A stretch of DNA of 64,000 bases, taken from Opitutaceae bacterium. Lineage in GTDB: Bacteria; Verrucomicrobiota; Verrucomicrobiia; Opitutales; Opitutaceae. The translations under genes and the position numbers were made by a program. Below the pieces are notes generated by a model. That model had not been told where the DNA came from and did not search any database. It saw only the letters and a program-made list of their open reading frames with translations. Of the stretch, positions 1-9,030 are shown piece after piece; positions within the stretch are counted from its first letter, which is position 1, and every line of letters starts with the position of its first letter. The DNA is taken from the NCBI GenBank assembly GCA_041395105.1, contig JAWLBB010000010.1:72477-136476 (forward strand). The letters are read 5' to 3'.

Positions 1-39
1 GGCAACCCGATCGAAGGGATGGTAAGCGGCCCGAATCAA

Positions 40-1488
40 TCAAAGCACGCCCAGATTGTCGAGAAGCGCCCGCAGTTTCAGTGAAGTCTCCCCGTACTCC
101 CTTTCGGCGTCCGAACCCTCGACAATACCGGCACCGGCATAGGCCCGGGCCTTTGAGCCGTCGATCAGGGCGGACCGGATGGCCACGACAAACTCCCCGT
201 TCCCATCGGCATCGATCCATCCGAGAGGTCCGGCATAGAGGCCGCGCGAAAAGGGCTCCAACTCGGCGATCCGCCGGCAGGCCGCATCGCGCGGAGTCCC
301 GCCGACCGCCGGAGTCGGATGCAGTTCCTCGACCAGGCGCAGGAGATCCAGCCCGTCGGGAAGTTCGGCTTCGATCGGCGTATGAAGGTGCTGGACGTTG
401 GAAAGCTGAAGAACCCCCACCCTCATGGTCTCGTCAATCTGAATACCGAGATTCCCGAGCCGTCGCCGGATGGACTCCATGACCAGGCGTTGTTCTCTCA
501 GATCCTTCTCGCTGCGAAGCAGGTGGCGCACCTGGATGGCGTCCTCCAGTGCGGTGTTCCCTCTGCGGGCCGACCCAGCCAGCGCCTCGGTGCGGATGCG
601 CCTGCCGGACAGGCTGACCAGCCGCTCCGGAGTGGCTCCGATGAAACTCTGGCCCCGACCGTTGGCGACCGAGAAGGAAAAACAATCGGGGTAACTCACC
701 CGCAGACGATTGAGAGCCGCCAGGGGATGCAGATCTGTTTCGGTCTTCAGATCGACCGCCCGGGCCAGCACGATTTTCCGATACAGACCCGCTTCGATAT
801 CCGAAAGAGCCCGGATCACCGAGGCCGCATAACCGCCCGGGGGGCCCACGTCGACCGGATCCCAGGCGGTGCCCGCGATCGAGGGCACGTCGGGCCGGGA
901 GCCGGCAGGATCACGCGGTGAGGTCTCCCCGAAAGTCCGGAAACGACCATGCGCACGCCAGATCCGTCCGGCCAACGCTTCCAGATCCGAATCGACCTCC
1001 ACCAGGCAATTGGCCACCGCAGAAAATCGGTCTCCCATCCGGACGACCTGCCACCGAGGGACAAACACGGTGGCCGGTGGAAACGGTGAAGCCGGATCAT
1101 CCCCGTCGGCAAAACTGAAACTGCAGAAGAACCGGGGACCGGCCGGCGGGCTGTCCAGGTCACCGGTCGCGATTGTCCGGTCAAAGGTCGCGCGGATGAA
1201 GCGCTGGGCATCGCGGAAGCGTTCCCTTCCGGAGAACTCACGCATGATGACGGCCTCGGCGCCGGCCAGGGCCATCCGCCTGGCCGGCTGCTCAAGGTAA
1301 AAATGGAGATCACTGGGCTCGTAAATCGACTCCAGAACAGCGAGAGGATCCAGATGGTCCGCATCCAGCGATACGCTGACCAACCGAGCCTGCCCGTCCG
1401 AAAGGGCTTCCCTCCGGCAATCGGCAAGGAATCCGATCAGCGCTTCAAGGGATCGGTCGGCCTGCGGGTTGATCGGAATCCTCTTCAC
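40..1488 (-). CDS. menF: Isochorismate synthase (chorismate-binding enzyme)
   Basis: This enzyme converts chorismate to isochorismate, the first step towards menaquinone (or a catecholate siderophore). The 482-aa protein has the complete C-terminal chorismate-binding fold. Visible motifs are YRKIVLARAVDLKTE, which carries the lysine general base of isochorismate synthases, then IGATPERLV, TEALAGSARRG, HPTPAVGGTPR and GAGIVEGSDAEREYGET near the end. The N-terminal 200 residues are variable, as in MenF/EntC/DhbC. It lies 39 bp after metG on the same strand. Its next downstream neighbour is outside the window, so a menaquinone operon cannot be confirmed, but no siderophore gene is visible. Anthranilate or aminodeoxychorismate synthase is less likely given the KIVLAR motif. 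The family call is firm; the MenF rather than EntC role is inferred. Confidence 0.87.
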   Translation of the reverse strand: MKRIPINPQADRSLEALIGFLADCRREALSDGQARLVSVSLDADHLDPLAVLESIYEPSDLHFYLEQPARRMALAGAEAVIMREFSGRERFRDAQRFIRATFDRTIATGDLDSPPAGPRFFCSFSFADGDDPASPFPPATVFVPRWQVVRMGDRFSAVANCLVEVDSDLEALAGRIWRAHGRFRTFGETSPRDPAGSRPDVPSIAGTAWDPVDVGPPGGYAASVIRALSDIEAGLYRKIVLARAVDLKTETDLHPLAALNRLRVSYPDCFSFSVANGRGQSFIGATPERLVSLSGRRIRTEALAGSARRGNTALEDAIQVRHLLRSEKDLREQRLVMESIRRRLGNLGIQIDETMRVGVLQLSNVQHLHTPIEAELPDGLDLLRLVEELHPTPAVGGTPRDAACRRIAELEPFSRGLYAGPLGWIDADGNGEFVVAIRSALIDGSKARAYAGAGIVEGSDAEREYGETSLKLRALLDNLGVL

Positions 1489-1527
1489 GCGATGGATCTG
1501 GGTGAACCAATCGGGACGGACCGAAAC

Positions 1528-3072
1528 TCAGGCCTTGGGCTCCCGGGTCTCCGTGCGCGGGAAAAGAATCGTCGGTTCCGCCAGGGTGTTGCCGGCAAGC
1601 ACACCGGACCAGACCAGTTCCTCGCTCCAGGTGGACTTGCGTTCGTGCCCGAGAAGACTTGCCACCCGGTCCGCTATCCCCGGCATGACCGGTGCCACCA
1701 ACGACGTCGCCAGACGAAGGGATTCCGCCATCACCGCCAGACAGGTGCCAAGGCGCTCACGATCGAGAGGATCCTCGGATTTGGCCAGCTTCCACGGCGC
1801 CCGCTGCTCCGCGTAGCGGTTGATCGACTTGATGAAGGCAAAGGCGCGGTCCAGACCGGTGTGAAACTGAAACTCGCCGTAGAGGTCGATGACTTCATCC
1901 CGGGTGCGCTCCCAATGAGCGCGCACCTCGGCTTCCAGTTCGTCGCCGGGAGCCTCCGCCGCCACCCGGCCCTCAAGATAACGTCCGGTCATATTGAGAG
2001 TCCGGTTGACCAGATTGCCCAGGTCGTTGGCGAGATCGCTGTTGTAACGCGACTGGAACAACTCCGGCGAAAACTCGCTGTCCTGCCCGACATTCATCTC
2101 GCGCGTGACAAAATACCTGAAGGCATCCGCACCAAACTGATCGATCAGGTCCAGCGGGTTGACGACCACTCCCGTACTCTTCGAGAGTTTTCGGCCGGCC
2201 GTCAGCCACCATCCATGAACAAGAAGCGACCGGGGAAGCTCGATCCCACAGGCCTTCAGCATGATCGGCCAATAAACGGCATGGGGCGGCACGAGGATAT
2301 CCTTGCCGATCACGTGGTAGTCGGCCGGCCAATAGCGTTCAAAGCCATCGGTCCCGTAGCCGGCGCCGGAAATGTAATTGGTCAGCGCATCAAACCAGAC
2401 ATAGGTCACGTAATCCGGATTGAAGGGCATCGGGATACCCCAGGAAAGGCGTTCCTTGGGCCGGGAGATGCAGAGGTCGTTGATCGGCTCCTTGAGAAAC
2501 TCGAGCACCTGCTTGGCGCGAAACCTCGGGAAGATGAAATCCTCGTTGTTCTTCAGGTGTTGGATCAGCCAGTCCTGGTACTGACTCAATTTGAAGAAAT
2601 AGTTTTTTTCGCTGATCTCGACCACATCGCCGTAGATCTCCGGCCATTCGCCATCCACCCGGTCCTTCTCCTGGAGAAACTGCTCTGCCCGGGCGCTGTA
2701 GTATCCCTTGTATTCCGCCTGATAAATCTGCCCCTCGTCGTAAAGCTTCTGCAGCAGCGAAGTGACCACCTTCTGGTGCCTCTCCTCGGTGGTCCGGATA
2801 TAGTCGTCGTTGGAAACGAGCAGGCGGCGACAGAGGTCCTGGAATTGCCCGGCCGCCTCATTGCAGAGTTCAATCGGCTCGATCCCGCGATCCCGGGCCG
2901 ACTGCTGCACCTTTTGACCATGCTCATCCAATCCGGTCAGAAAAAAGACATCGTCCCCCATCATCCGGCGGAATCGGGCAATAACATCGGTCAACACCTT
3001 TTCATAGGCGTGACCGAGATGGGGAGTTCCGTTGGCGTAATCGATCGCCGTGGTGATATAGAACGTGTTCAT
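1528..3072 (-). CDS. metG: Methionyl-tRNA synthetase
   Basis: A 514-aa class I synthetase that charges tRNA-Met. The start is ATG at 3072 (MNTFYITTAIDYANG), because the longer open frame upstream lacks family similarity. The HIGH motif appears as HLGH within TPHLGHAYEKV, and the KMSKS loop as KLSKS in AGRKLSKSTGVV. The connective peptide has no cysteine knuckle: the usual zinc-binding site reads GYYSARAEQFLQ, so this belongs to the zinc-free short MetG type. There is no C-terminal tRNA-binding (EMAPII-like) domain after the anticodon-binding helix bundle. It precedes the isochorismate synthase on the same strand and is divergent from the prepilin operon, with a 270-bp gap in which I see no T-box or SAM riboswitch. 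Confidence 0.95.
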   Translation of the reverse strand: MNTFYITTAIDYANGTPHLGHAYEKVLTDVIARFRRMMGDDVFFLTGLDEHGQKVQQSARDRGIEPIELCNEAAGQFQDLCRRLLVSNDDYIRTTEERHQKVVTSLLQKLYDEGQIYQAEYKGYYSARAEQFLQEKDRVDGEWPEIYGDVVEISEKNYFFKLSQYQDWLIQHLKNNEDFIFPRFRAKQVLEFLKEPINDLCISRPKERLSWGIPMPFNPDYVTYVWFDALTNYISGAGYGTDGFERYWPADYHVIGKDILVPPHAVYWPIMLKACGIELPRSLLVHGWWLTAGRKLSKSTGVVVNPLDLIDQFGADAFRYFVTREMNVGQDSEFSPELFQSRYNSDLANDLGNLVNRTLNMTGRYLEGRVAAEAPGDELEAEVRAHWERTRDEVIDLYGEFQFHTGLDRAFAFIKSINRYAEQRAPWKLAKSEDPLDRERLGTCLAVMAESLRLATSLVAPVMPGIADRVASLLGHERKSTWSEELVWSGVLAGNTLAEPTILFPRTETREPKA

Positions 3073-3343
3073 CGGACGTGTTTGAAGGGAAACGGAAAAC
3101 AGTAGACGGGCTGAACCCGGTCGCAACCGCAAAAACCGACCGGCCGGACATCCGATTGCCGCGATGAAGGAAACCCCTCAATGGGGGTGGGCACAAGGAT
3201 TCAAGGGGTTCTCCCTGCGATCCTGCGGAAACCACTCAGCCCCTGCTAAGCGGCTGTAAATACACCCGGATGCATCGGCAAAACGTTGGATATCAGGGGG
3301 CTCGTGCCTTAATCCTGATGGGCAAGTGCCGTTGCTCATACCG

Positions 3344-3892
3344 ATGAAATCTGCTCCAGAATCATGGGCCTCCGGGTCCGGTCGGGTAACTGGCGGCCGG
3401 AATTGTCGGGGCATGACGCTCGTCGAAACCGTGGTCGCGATGACTGTTTTCAGCTTTATCGCTGCCGGCGTGATCGGACTCGTCATCCAAAGCCGGCGAA
3501 TGGCGGAGAGCGCCATCCGCGAAAACACTGCCGCCACCGTCGCCCAGGGCTATCTCGAACAGATCAAGTCCATCGAATACTCGGCTCTTGTCGACGCGGT
3601 CGCGGCCCCCGGCACGATCGCCCTTCCGACCAAGACGGATTCGACGACCGACGATCCCATCCTCCTGAACGTTCGCAATCAAAAGACCCTGGTCATCCAC
3701 AGCTCGGACGCAGGCGTCCCGACCCGCTTCATGCGTTTCTGGATCACACCGACAGCTACGGACCTCGCCGGGACCGGCCGCAAGGCCATCGAATTCACCG
3801 CCCTCTTCGAATGGGAAGGCAATGATCGAAATGTCGGAGATATCAAGCGGTCAACCATCCGCTTCGTCCGTTCCTATGTCCCGACCTACTGA
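3344..3892 (+). CDS. Prepilin-type protein (PilV/GspI-like minor pseudopilin)
   Basis: A 182-aa protein with a class III prepilin signal. A short hydrophilic leader ends in glycine (NCRG), followed by MTLVE with the conserved Glu+5, then a hydrophobic helix (TVVAMTVFSFIAAGVIGLVI). The prepilin peptidase would cut after the glycine and the mature N terminus would be methylated. The rest is a soluble head with no recognised domain. It is the first gene of a tight operon (1 bp to the next gene) with a second prepilin and a PilX-like protein, so it is probably a minor pilin or pseudopilin of a type IV pilus or type II secretion-like machine. I chose ATG at 3344; a GTG at 3326 is possible. No assembly ATPase, secretin or PilC is in the window. 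Confidence 0.8.
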   Translation: MKSAPESWASGSGRVTGGRNCRGMTLVETVVAMTVFSFIAAGVIGLVIQSRRMAESAIRENTAATVAQGYLEQIKSIEYSALVDAVAAPGTIALPTKTDSTTDDPILLNVRNQKTLVIHSSDAGVPTRFMRFWITPTATDLAGTGRKAIEFTALFEWEGNDRNVGDIKRSTIRFVRSYVPTY

Positions 3893-3893
3893 T

Positions 3894-4571
3894 ATGAAAC
3901 CCAGGACCCCATCCCAATCCAGCAGCGGCTACACTCTCGTCGAGATCCTCATCACCATGGGGGTCTTGGGATTTCTCTTTGCCGGCCTGATGCCTTTCTT
4001 CCTCCAGAGCTCGATCTCCTTCTTTGTCACCGAGCAGAAGCTGAAGGTGAACAATGATATACGGAAATTCACCAACGAAATGGCCAATCAGGCCCGCGAG
4101 GCCAATCACTTCATCATTTATCCATCCTTCGCCAACACGGACCGCGATGGAGAGCCCGACCGCCAGAGAGACAATGAATCGGGGGATCTGATGATTCTCA
4201 TCTACTATGACGCCCCGACCGGATCACCGCCGCTCGTGACCCGTCCGGTCAGCCGGATTGTCGGCTACTATCGGGCAAGCACCGATCCGCTCGATCCAGC
4301 CGGTCCGGGGCCGGTGCGGAAATTTGATTCGGACACCGATTCCTGGGGGATTTCATTTCCCAATACGAACGACATCGAAACCCTTCTGCCCGACGAATCC
4401 CTCGCGGGCAGTTTCACCCAGGTGGTCGAACTGTCGCGAGGCCTGGCCAACCAGACCCTCTTCTACAATTTCTCAAATCGAAGCATCATGGTAAAGGGGG
4501 AGATCCTGCACGGCAACGCAATCAAACGGGTGTCGAACACCTACAATTTCACGGTCTCACCAAGGGGATAA
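3894..4571 (+). CDS. Prepilin-type protein (PilW/GspJ-like)
   Basis: A 225-aa protein that starts one base after the stop of the previous prepilin (TGATATG). The leader KPRTPSQSSSG is followed by YTLVEILITMGVLGFLFAGL, a canonical prepilin cleavage and methylation motif with Glu+5 and a hydrophobic transmembrane helix. The predicted head is soluble with no cysteine pair that I could identify. It is the larger minor-pilin type that sits between the PilV-like and PilX-like genes in many pilus operons. It is likely an inner-membrane-anchored subunit that joins a pilus or pseudopilus tip. An upstream in-frame ATG at 3876 overlaps the previous gene and is less likely. Confidence 0.8.
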   Translation: MKPRTPSQSSSGYTLVEILITMGVLGFLFAGLMPFFLQSSISFFVTEQKLKVNNDIRKFTNEMANQAREANHFIIYPSFANTDRDGEPDRQRDNESGDLMILIYYDAPTGSPPLVTRPVSRIVGYYRASTDPLDPAGPGPVRKFDSDTDSWGISFPNTNDIETLLPDESLAGSFTQVVELSRGLANQTLFYNFSNRSIMVKGEILHGNAIKRVSNTYNFTVSPRG

Positions 4572-4573
4572 AC

Positions 4574-6676
4574 ATGAATTCAAAACGGACCAGGAGATTC
4601 AAGGAGAACAGGGGCACAGCCATTGTCGTGGTCCTCATTCTCACCATCGTTGCCTCCATAACCGGAGGGAGCGCGCTCAAGTACTCGATGAATGAGCGCA
4701 CCATCAACCGCCGTCACTTCCTTCGCCTTGAGGCGAAGAACGCCTCCGAAGCAGTCGTCGAATACGGCTTTTCGGAGCTTGTCTCACGGTTTGAAGGGGT
4801 TGCTTCAATGCCCGCTGACGCCTTGCAGACAAATCCCCTGTCGATGCCCGCTTCGGCCTCCACCCTATTCACCTATGGAACCCCCGGGACAAATTGCCAT
4901 GTCAATCCGGCGAATATGAGCGTCGTTGGATCGATGGTGAATCTGACCCGGGAATACATCGACCCGAGCGACCCGGCCAATGAATTCGATCCGATGAAGG
5001 GGCGAACCATGGATCTCTATGAGGTCACGGTCTATGGATCAGCCACGGTGACGGATCCGCTCGGCCCGCCCATAACCTCCTACGCTTCCCAACGGATACA
5101 GGCCCGTGATGCCCCGCTCTTCACCCACGCCATCTTCTACAATATCCCGATGGAAATCGCGCCCGGACCCTCCATGGATGTCCGGGGGCCCGTTCATTCG
5201 AACAATGACATGTACATCCAGGCGGGATCCGGGCTCAACTTTTATGATACCGTGACCTCGGCCGGAGCCATCAACCACGGTCCCCTGCCCGGAATCGGCA
5301 AGAGCACCGACAATGCCGACGTTGCCTTTCGCGATGGCAGCGGAACGCTCGTCAGCATGAATGACGGCACCAACTGGCTGAACAGCAGCATGGACAGCTG
5401 GCGGGCCGACTCATCCCAACGCTGGGATGGCTACGTTCAGTCCGCCGCCCACGGTGTCCAGGTTCACAACACCCTTGGCTCCGGCGACTACGTCCCGGAT
5501 GATCCCTCGACCGCGGCAAACGAGTTGCAGAACCCGGCCCACAGCATTGTCGAGCCCCCCGATACCGCCGCCGCCGGCACAACCATGGAGAACGAGAAGA
5601 TGGCCAACAAGGCCGGCCTCTACCTCTATGTGGACTCGACCACTCAGAACGTGACCATCTTCAAGAGCGCCGCCGCCCGCAATGCCTATATCAATTCGGG
5701 AGACGCCTCGGGGGTGGTCACCTACACCGAGGATCCGACGCGCCCGCTCATCACGACCGCTCCGATTTCCTATGATTCGACGATCACCAACGCAGACGGC
5801 TCAGCCTACGCCAACACCGTCCACGACCAGACCTTCTACGATCGTCGTTGGGAAAAGAACGTCGACCTCTACAGCATCGATGTCGGCGTCCTTCGCGAAG
5901 CGATCAACGGAACCGGAACCGGTTTCGGCAACTACGACGAAGCCAGCGTGACCGAGAGCACACCCGGCGATTGGAATGGCGTCGTCTATGTCGAGTTGAG
6001 CAATCCCAACACCTCTCTCGGCGACACCAGTCGAGCCCCCGCCATTCGCCTTCACAACGGGAAGAAGATTCCCAACCGCAAAGAGGTCGACGCCGGCGGG
6101 ATCGACGGGTTCAGCCTCGTCACCAACGGCGCCCTTTATGTCCAGGGACATTTCAACGCCAACGGCAGCATCTCCGCGGCGTCTTCGACCACGCCCGACT
6201 CGGGCGAAGCACCCGCCGCCGTGATGGCGGACGCGATCAACATCCTCTCTTCCGCCTGGAACGACGGGGATGCCGCACTCAGCCTTAGTGACTCCGGCAG
6301 GTTGGCCGCACCGACCGAAATATCGGCAGCCCTTCTGACCGGAAATGTCCCGTCCGATCCCAACGCTAGCGGCAGCACCCGGTACAGCGGCGGAGTCGAG
6401 AACTTCCCCCGGTTCCTTGAGAAATGGTCGGGAGTGGACCTCGCCTACCGCGGTTCGATGGTTGCCCTGTTCCAGAGCGAGGTCGCCACCGGCCGATGGG
6501 GCAAGAGCAACGTCTACGACCCGCCCAATCGCAATTGGGGGTTCAATACACTTTTTGGATCCGGCACCAGACGCTTTCCGCCAGGAACCCCCAACGTGAG
6601 GTCCTTCCGTCGCGTCGATTACCGCGAATTGAACAAATCGGAATTTGACGCCGCCGTCGCAGCGATGACGCCTTGA
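4574..6676 (+). CDS. PilX-like membrane-anchored pilus assembly protein, large
   Basis: A 700-aa protein, two bases after the previous gene. The N terminus has basic residues, then RGTAIVVVLILTIVASITGG, a single transmembrane helix like that of PilX-type minor pilins, followed by ALKYSMNERTINRRHFLRLEAKNASEAV, the amphipathic helix continuing into the head. No consensus Gly-Phe/Tyr-Thr-Leu-Val-Glu cleavage site is present, as usual for PilX. The remaining 600 residues are rich in Ser, Thr, Asn and Gly, low in cysteine, and appear beta-rich (for example RDAPLFTHAIFYNIPMEI). That head is far larger than in classical PilX (about 200 aa), so it could act as a tip adhesin. Its function is inferred from position and the N-terminal helix. 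Confidence 0.68.
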   Translation: MNSKRTRRFKENRGTAIVVVLILTIVASITGGSALKYSMNERTINRRHFLRLEAKNASEAVVEYGFSELVSRFEGVASMPADALQTNPLSMPASASTLFTYGTPGTNCHVNPANMSVVGSMVNLTREYIDPSDPANEFDPMKGRTMDLYEVTVYGSATVTDPLGPPITSYASQRIQARDAPLFTHAIFYNIPMEIAPGPSMDVRGPVHSNNDMYIQAGSGLNFYDTVTSAGAINHGPLPGIGKSTDNADVAFRDGSGTLVSMNDGTNWLNSSMDSWRADSSQRWDGYVQSAAHGVQVHNTLGSGDYVPDDPSTAANELQNPAHSIVEPPDTAAAGTTMENEKMANKAGLYLYVDSTTQNVTIFKSAAARNAYINSGDASGVVTYTEDPTRPLITTAPISYDSTITNADGSAYANTVHDQTFYDRRWEKNVDLYSIDVGVLREAINGTGTGFGNYDEASVTESTPGDWNGVVYVELSNPNTSLGDTSRAPAIRLHNGKKIPNRKEVDAGGIDGFSLVTNGALYVQGHFNANGSISAASSTTPDSGEAPAAVMADAINILSSAWNDGDAALSLSDSGRLAAPTEISAALLTGNVPSDPNASGSTRYSGGVENFPRFLEKWSGVDLAYRGSMVALFQSEVATGRWGKSNVYDPPNRNWGFNTLFGSGTRRFPPGTPNVRSFRRVDYRELNKSEFDAAVAAMTP

Positions 6677-6699
6677 AGATCAATACCGGACTCAACGTC

Positions 6700-7326
6700 A
6701 TGAACTATCGGATGCCCCTTGCCACATTCTTCGCCACCCTGGCGGTCTCCGCCTTCGCGACGATCGCTTCAGCTGCCGGGTGGCCGTCCGCTGCCCGGCC
6801 CGTCCTCACCCCAACGGTCACTTACGAGGCCTTCGACGGTGGAGAAATTGAACACCTCACCCTGGACGGCGATGGCGTTCTCTTCCGTACCGGAAACGAC
6901 GTCACCCTGCGATCGGCCGATCCGGACTCCCAATACTCGATCCTCTTTCAGAGTACCCGCTATCCCGGCGCCACCTTAGGCCTTGCCCTCTTTGGAAAGT
7001 CCGAATTCGTCTCCTCCATCGAGAGCAGCGCCTGGAACGCTTATCCCGCAACCCTCAAGGCGCGCTACCCCTTCGAACTGACGATCGTCACCGATCGCCC
7101 TCCCGAAGAAACCGCGAAGGGCGTTCCCATCATGGGCGCCCCCTATCGCGAACTCACCTTCAGTTTCAGGATGGAGGAAGAGGGCCCCGTCATGATGCGG
7201 CGCGAGACCTTCATCATGATGAAGGACCGGCTTCTGGTGGCTTCCGTTGAGGCGCCCGAGAACTATTTCGAAGCGATGGCTCAAACCATGCGATCCTTCC
7301 TCGTCGGCCTGGATCGCCAGAAATAA
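6700..7326 (+). CDS. Secreted or periplasmic protein of unknown function
   Basis: A 208-aa protein with an apparent Sec signal peptide (MNYRMPLATFFATLAVSAFATIASAAG, probable cut after the Ala-Ser-Ala region). I do not recognise the mature domain. It contains no cysteine or zinc-type motif and looks like a compact mixed alpha/beta domain, ending in a helix (ENYFEAMAQTMRSFLVGL). It follows the PilX-like gene at 23 bp and so is probably the last gene of the prepilin operon, which hints at an accessory role in the same envelope system. I chose ATG at 6700 because the signal peptide begins there; a TTG at 6673 would overlap the upstream stop. Confidence 0.6.
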   Translation: MNYRMPLATFFATLAVSAFATIASAAGWPSAARPVLTPTVTYEAFDGGEIEHLTLDGDGVLFRTGNDVTLRSADPDSQYSILFQSTRYPGATLGLALFGKSEFVSSIESSAWNAYPATLKARYPFELTIVTDRPPEETAKGVPIMGAPYRELTFSFRMEEEGPVMMRRETFIMMKDRLLVASVEAPENYFEAMAQTMRSFLVGLDRQK

Positions 7327-7363
7327 GCCGTTGCCTTGAACCCGCCCACCGGCCTAGCTGGCC

Positions 7364-8176
7364 GTGGTGGAAATCGTTGCACAGGCTCCTGTCCTCCTCG
7401 ACCTGAAGGAACTCACGGTCGCCTTTCCGGGAACCCCGGTTCCGGTGGTCGATCGCATCTCCTTCACCCTTGCCCGGGGCCAGACCCTCGCCCTGGTCGG
7501 CGAAAGCGGCGCCGGAAAGTCACTGACCGGTCTGGCCATCCTGCGCCTCATCCCTCCGCCTGGAGAAACGGTCAGCGGATCCGTCCGCTGGAAGGGAACC
7601 GATCTGCTCGCCCTGCCCGAATCGGCCATGCGCCGGATCCGCGGCCGGGAGATCGGCACCGTCTGGCAGGAACCTTCCAGCGTGATGAATCCCGCCATCA
7701 AGGTGGGAAGCCAGATCGCCGAGGTCATTCGCGTCCATTCCGGGGCATCGCGTGCCGATTCCCGCCGCCGGGCGATTGAATTGCTCGGCCACGTTCGCAT
7801 CCCCGACGCCGCCAACCGCTTCCATGCCTATCCGGGAGAGTTGAGCGGCGGGATGCTTCAGCGGGTGGTCATCGCCGCCGCCATCGCCTGCCGTCCGGAC
7901 CTGCTGATCGCCGATGAAGCCACCACCGCCCTTGACGCCTCCGTTCAACGCCAGGTCCTCGAACTGATCGCCGAGCTTCAGCGGGAGATGGGCATGGCCA
8001 TCCTCTTTGTCACCCATAACCTCGCCCTCGTTGCCGAGATGGCCGACCGGGTCGTCGTCATGCGGGGCGGCCGACTGGTGGAAAGCGCCAGCGTCGAATC
8101 ACTCTTCACCAGACCGGAAGCCTCCTATACCCGAGAATTGCTCGAGGCGATCCCCCGCCCGTTTGCACAGTCATGA
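7364..8176 (+). CDS. Oligopeptide/dipeptide ABC transporter ATPase, OppD-like
   Basis: A 270-aa nucleotide-binding subunit. Walker A is GESGAGKS (residues 46-53), the Q-loop is WQEP (about 101-104), the signature is LSGGM (160-164), and Walker B is LLIADEATTALD (180-191), with the switch His in FVTHNLAL. The sequence stops at YTRELLEAIPRP, the very beginning of the usual C-terminal oligo_HPY extension, so it is about 50 residues shorter than typical OppD and lacks the cysteine motif of that extension. It overlaps the following OppF-like gene by 4 bp (ATGA), so the two are translationally coupled. No permease or peptide-binding protein is in the window. The start is GTG at 7364. Confidence 0.88.
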   Translation: MVEIVAQAPVLLDLKELTVAFPGTPVPVVDRISFTLARGQTLALVGESGAGKSLTGLAILRLIPPPGETVSGSVRWKGTDLLALPESAMRRIRGREIGTVWQEPSSVMNPAIKVGSQIAEVIRVHSGASRADSRRRAIELLGHVRIPDAANRFHAYPGELSGGMLQRVVIAAAIACRPDLLIADEATTALDASVQRQVLELIAELQREMGMAILFVTHNLALVAEMADRVVVMRGGRLVESASVESLFTRPEASYTRELLEAIPRPFAQS

Positions 8177-9030
8177 AACCGGAATCGCTTCCCGTCGGGA
8201 AACCACCTCCTCTCCTGCGGGCCTCAGGCATATCCAAGACATTCAGGGGACGCTCCGGCGGTCCTTTTTCCCCGGCACGCGGCCGGGTGGCCGCGGTCAA
8301 CGATGTCAGTTTCGAAGTCGGATTGAACCAGGTGGTCGGACTGGTCGGTGAAAGCGGTTCCGGCAAATCGACTCTCGGACGGTGCATCCTGCGGTTGATC
8401 GAACCCGATGCCGGCACCATCCGCATCCACCTCCCCGACGGCCGGAGTGAGGAGATCGCCGCGCTGAGTCAGGCTCGCCTCCGGTCCTTTCGACGGCCTC
8501 TCCAGATCGTCTTTCAGGACCCCTACCATTCCCTGAACCCGGCCCGTCCGGTCTGGGAAATCGTCGGTGAGGGATTGATCATCGAAGGCGGCCTGGGCCG
8601 CGGGGAAATCCGCGAGCGGGTCGCGGCCATCCTCAAGCAGGTCGGACTGGAGGAAGACCACATGCTTCGCCTGCCCAATGCCTTCTCCGGCGGCCAACGC
8701 CAACGAATCGCCATCGCCCGGGCGCTCGTGCTCAATCCCGCCTTCCTGGTCTGCGACGAAGTGACCAGCGCGCTCGACACGCGGACCCAGAAACAGGTCA
8801 TCGACCTGCTGAGACAGATCCGGCACGAGCGGGGAATCAGCCTGCTCTTCATCTCTCACGATCTCCAGACCGTCGCATCGATCAGTGACACCGTCCTTGT
8901 CATGCGCCACGGCCGCATCGTCGAAAAGGGACCACCTGACCGGCTTTTTGAGTATCCTGAAAACGAATACACTAGAACCCTGATCAGGGCGGTCCCCAAC
9001 CCGGACCCGGTCAAGCGTTCCTTCCGGTAG
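8173..9030 (+). CDS. Oligopeptide/dipeptide ABC transporter ATPase, OppF-like
   Basis: A 285-aa partner ATPase for the OppD-like protein just upstream (4-bp overlap). Walker A is GESGSGKSTLGRC, the Q-loop lies in VFQDPYHSLNPARPVWEIV, the signature is FSGGQRQRIAIARAL, Walker B is FLVCDEVTSALD, and the switch His is in LFISHDL. The SLNPAR stretch after the Q-loop is diagnostic of the OppF/DppF branch. A glycine/arginine-rich insert (RGRSGGPFSPARGR) precedes the first strand. Like its partner it ends just after YTRTLIRAVPNP and lacks a long C-terminal extension. It would energise peptide or nickel-type uptake with permeases encoded elsewhere. Confidence 0.88.
   Translation: MKPESLPVGKPPPLLRASGISKTFRGRSGGPFSPARGRVAAVNDVSFEVGLNQVVGLVGESGSGKSTLGRCILRLIEPDAGTIRIHLPDGRSEEIAALSQARLRSFRRPLQIVFQDPYHSLNPARPVWEIVGEGLIIEGGLGRGEIRERVAAILKQVGLEEDHMLRLPNAFSGGQRQRIAIARALVLNPAFLVCDEVTSALDTRTQKQVIDLLRQIRHERGISLLFISHDLQTVASISDTVLVMRHGRIVEKGPPDRLFEYPENEYTRTLIRAVPNPDPVKRSFR

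Noticed and set aside
1303..3105. 600-aa open frame on the plus strand opposite metG and menF
   Set aside because: The antisense of two clear enzymes, with shadow codon usage and no recognisable domain.
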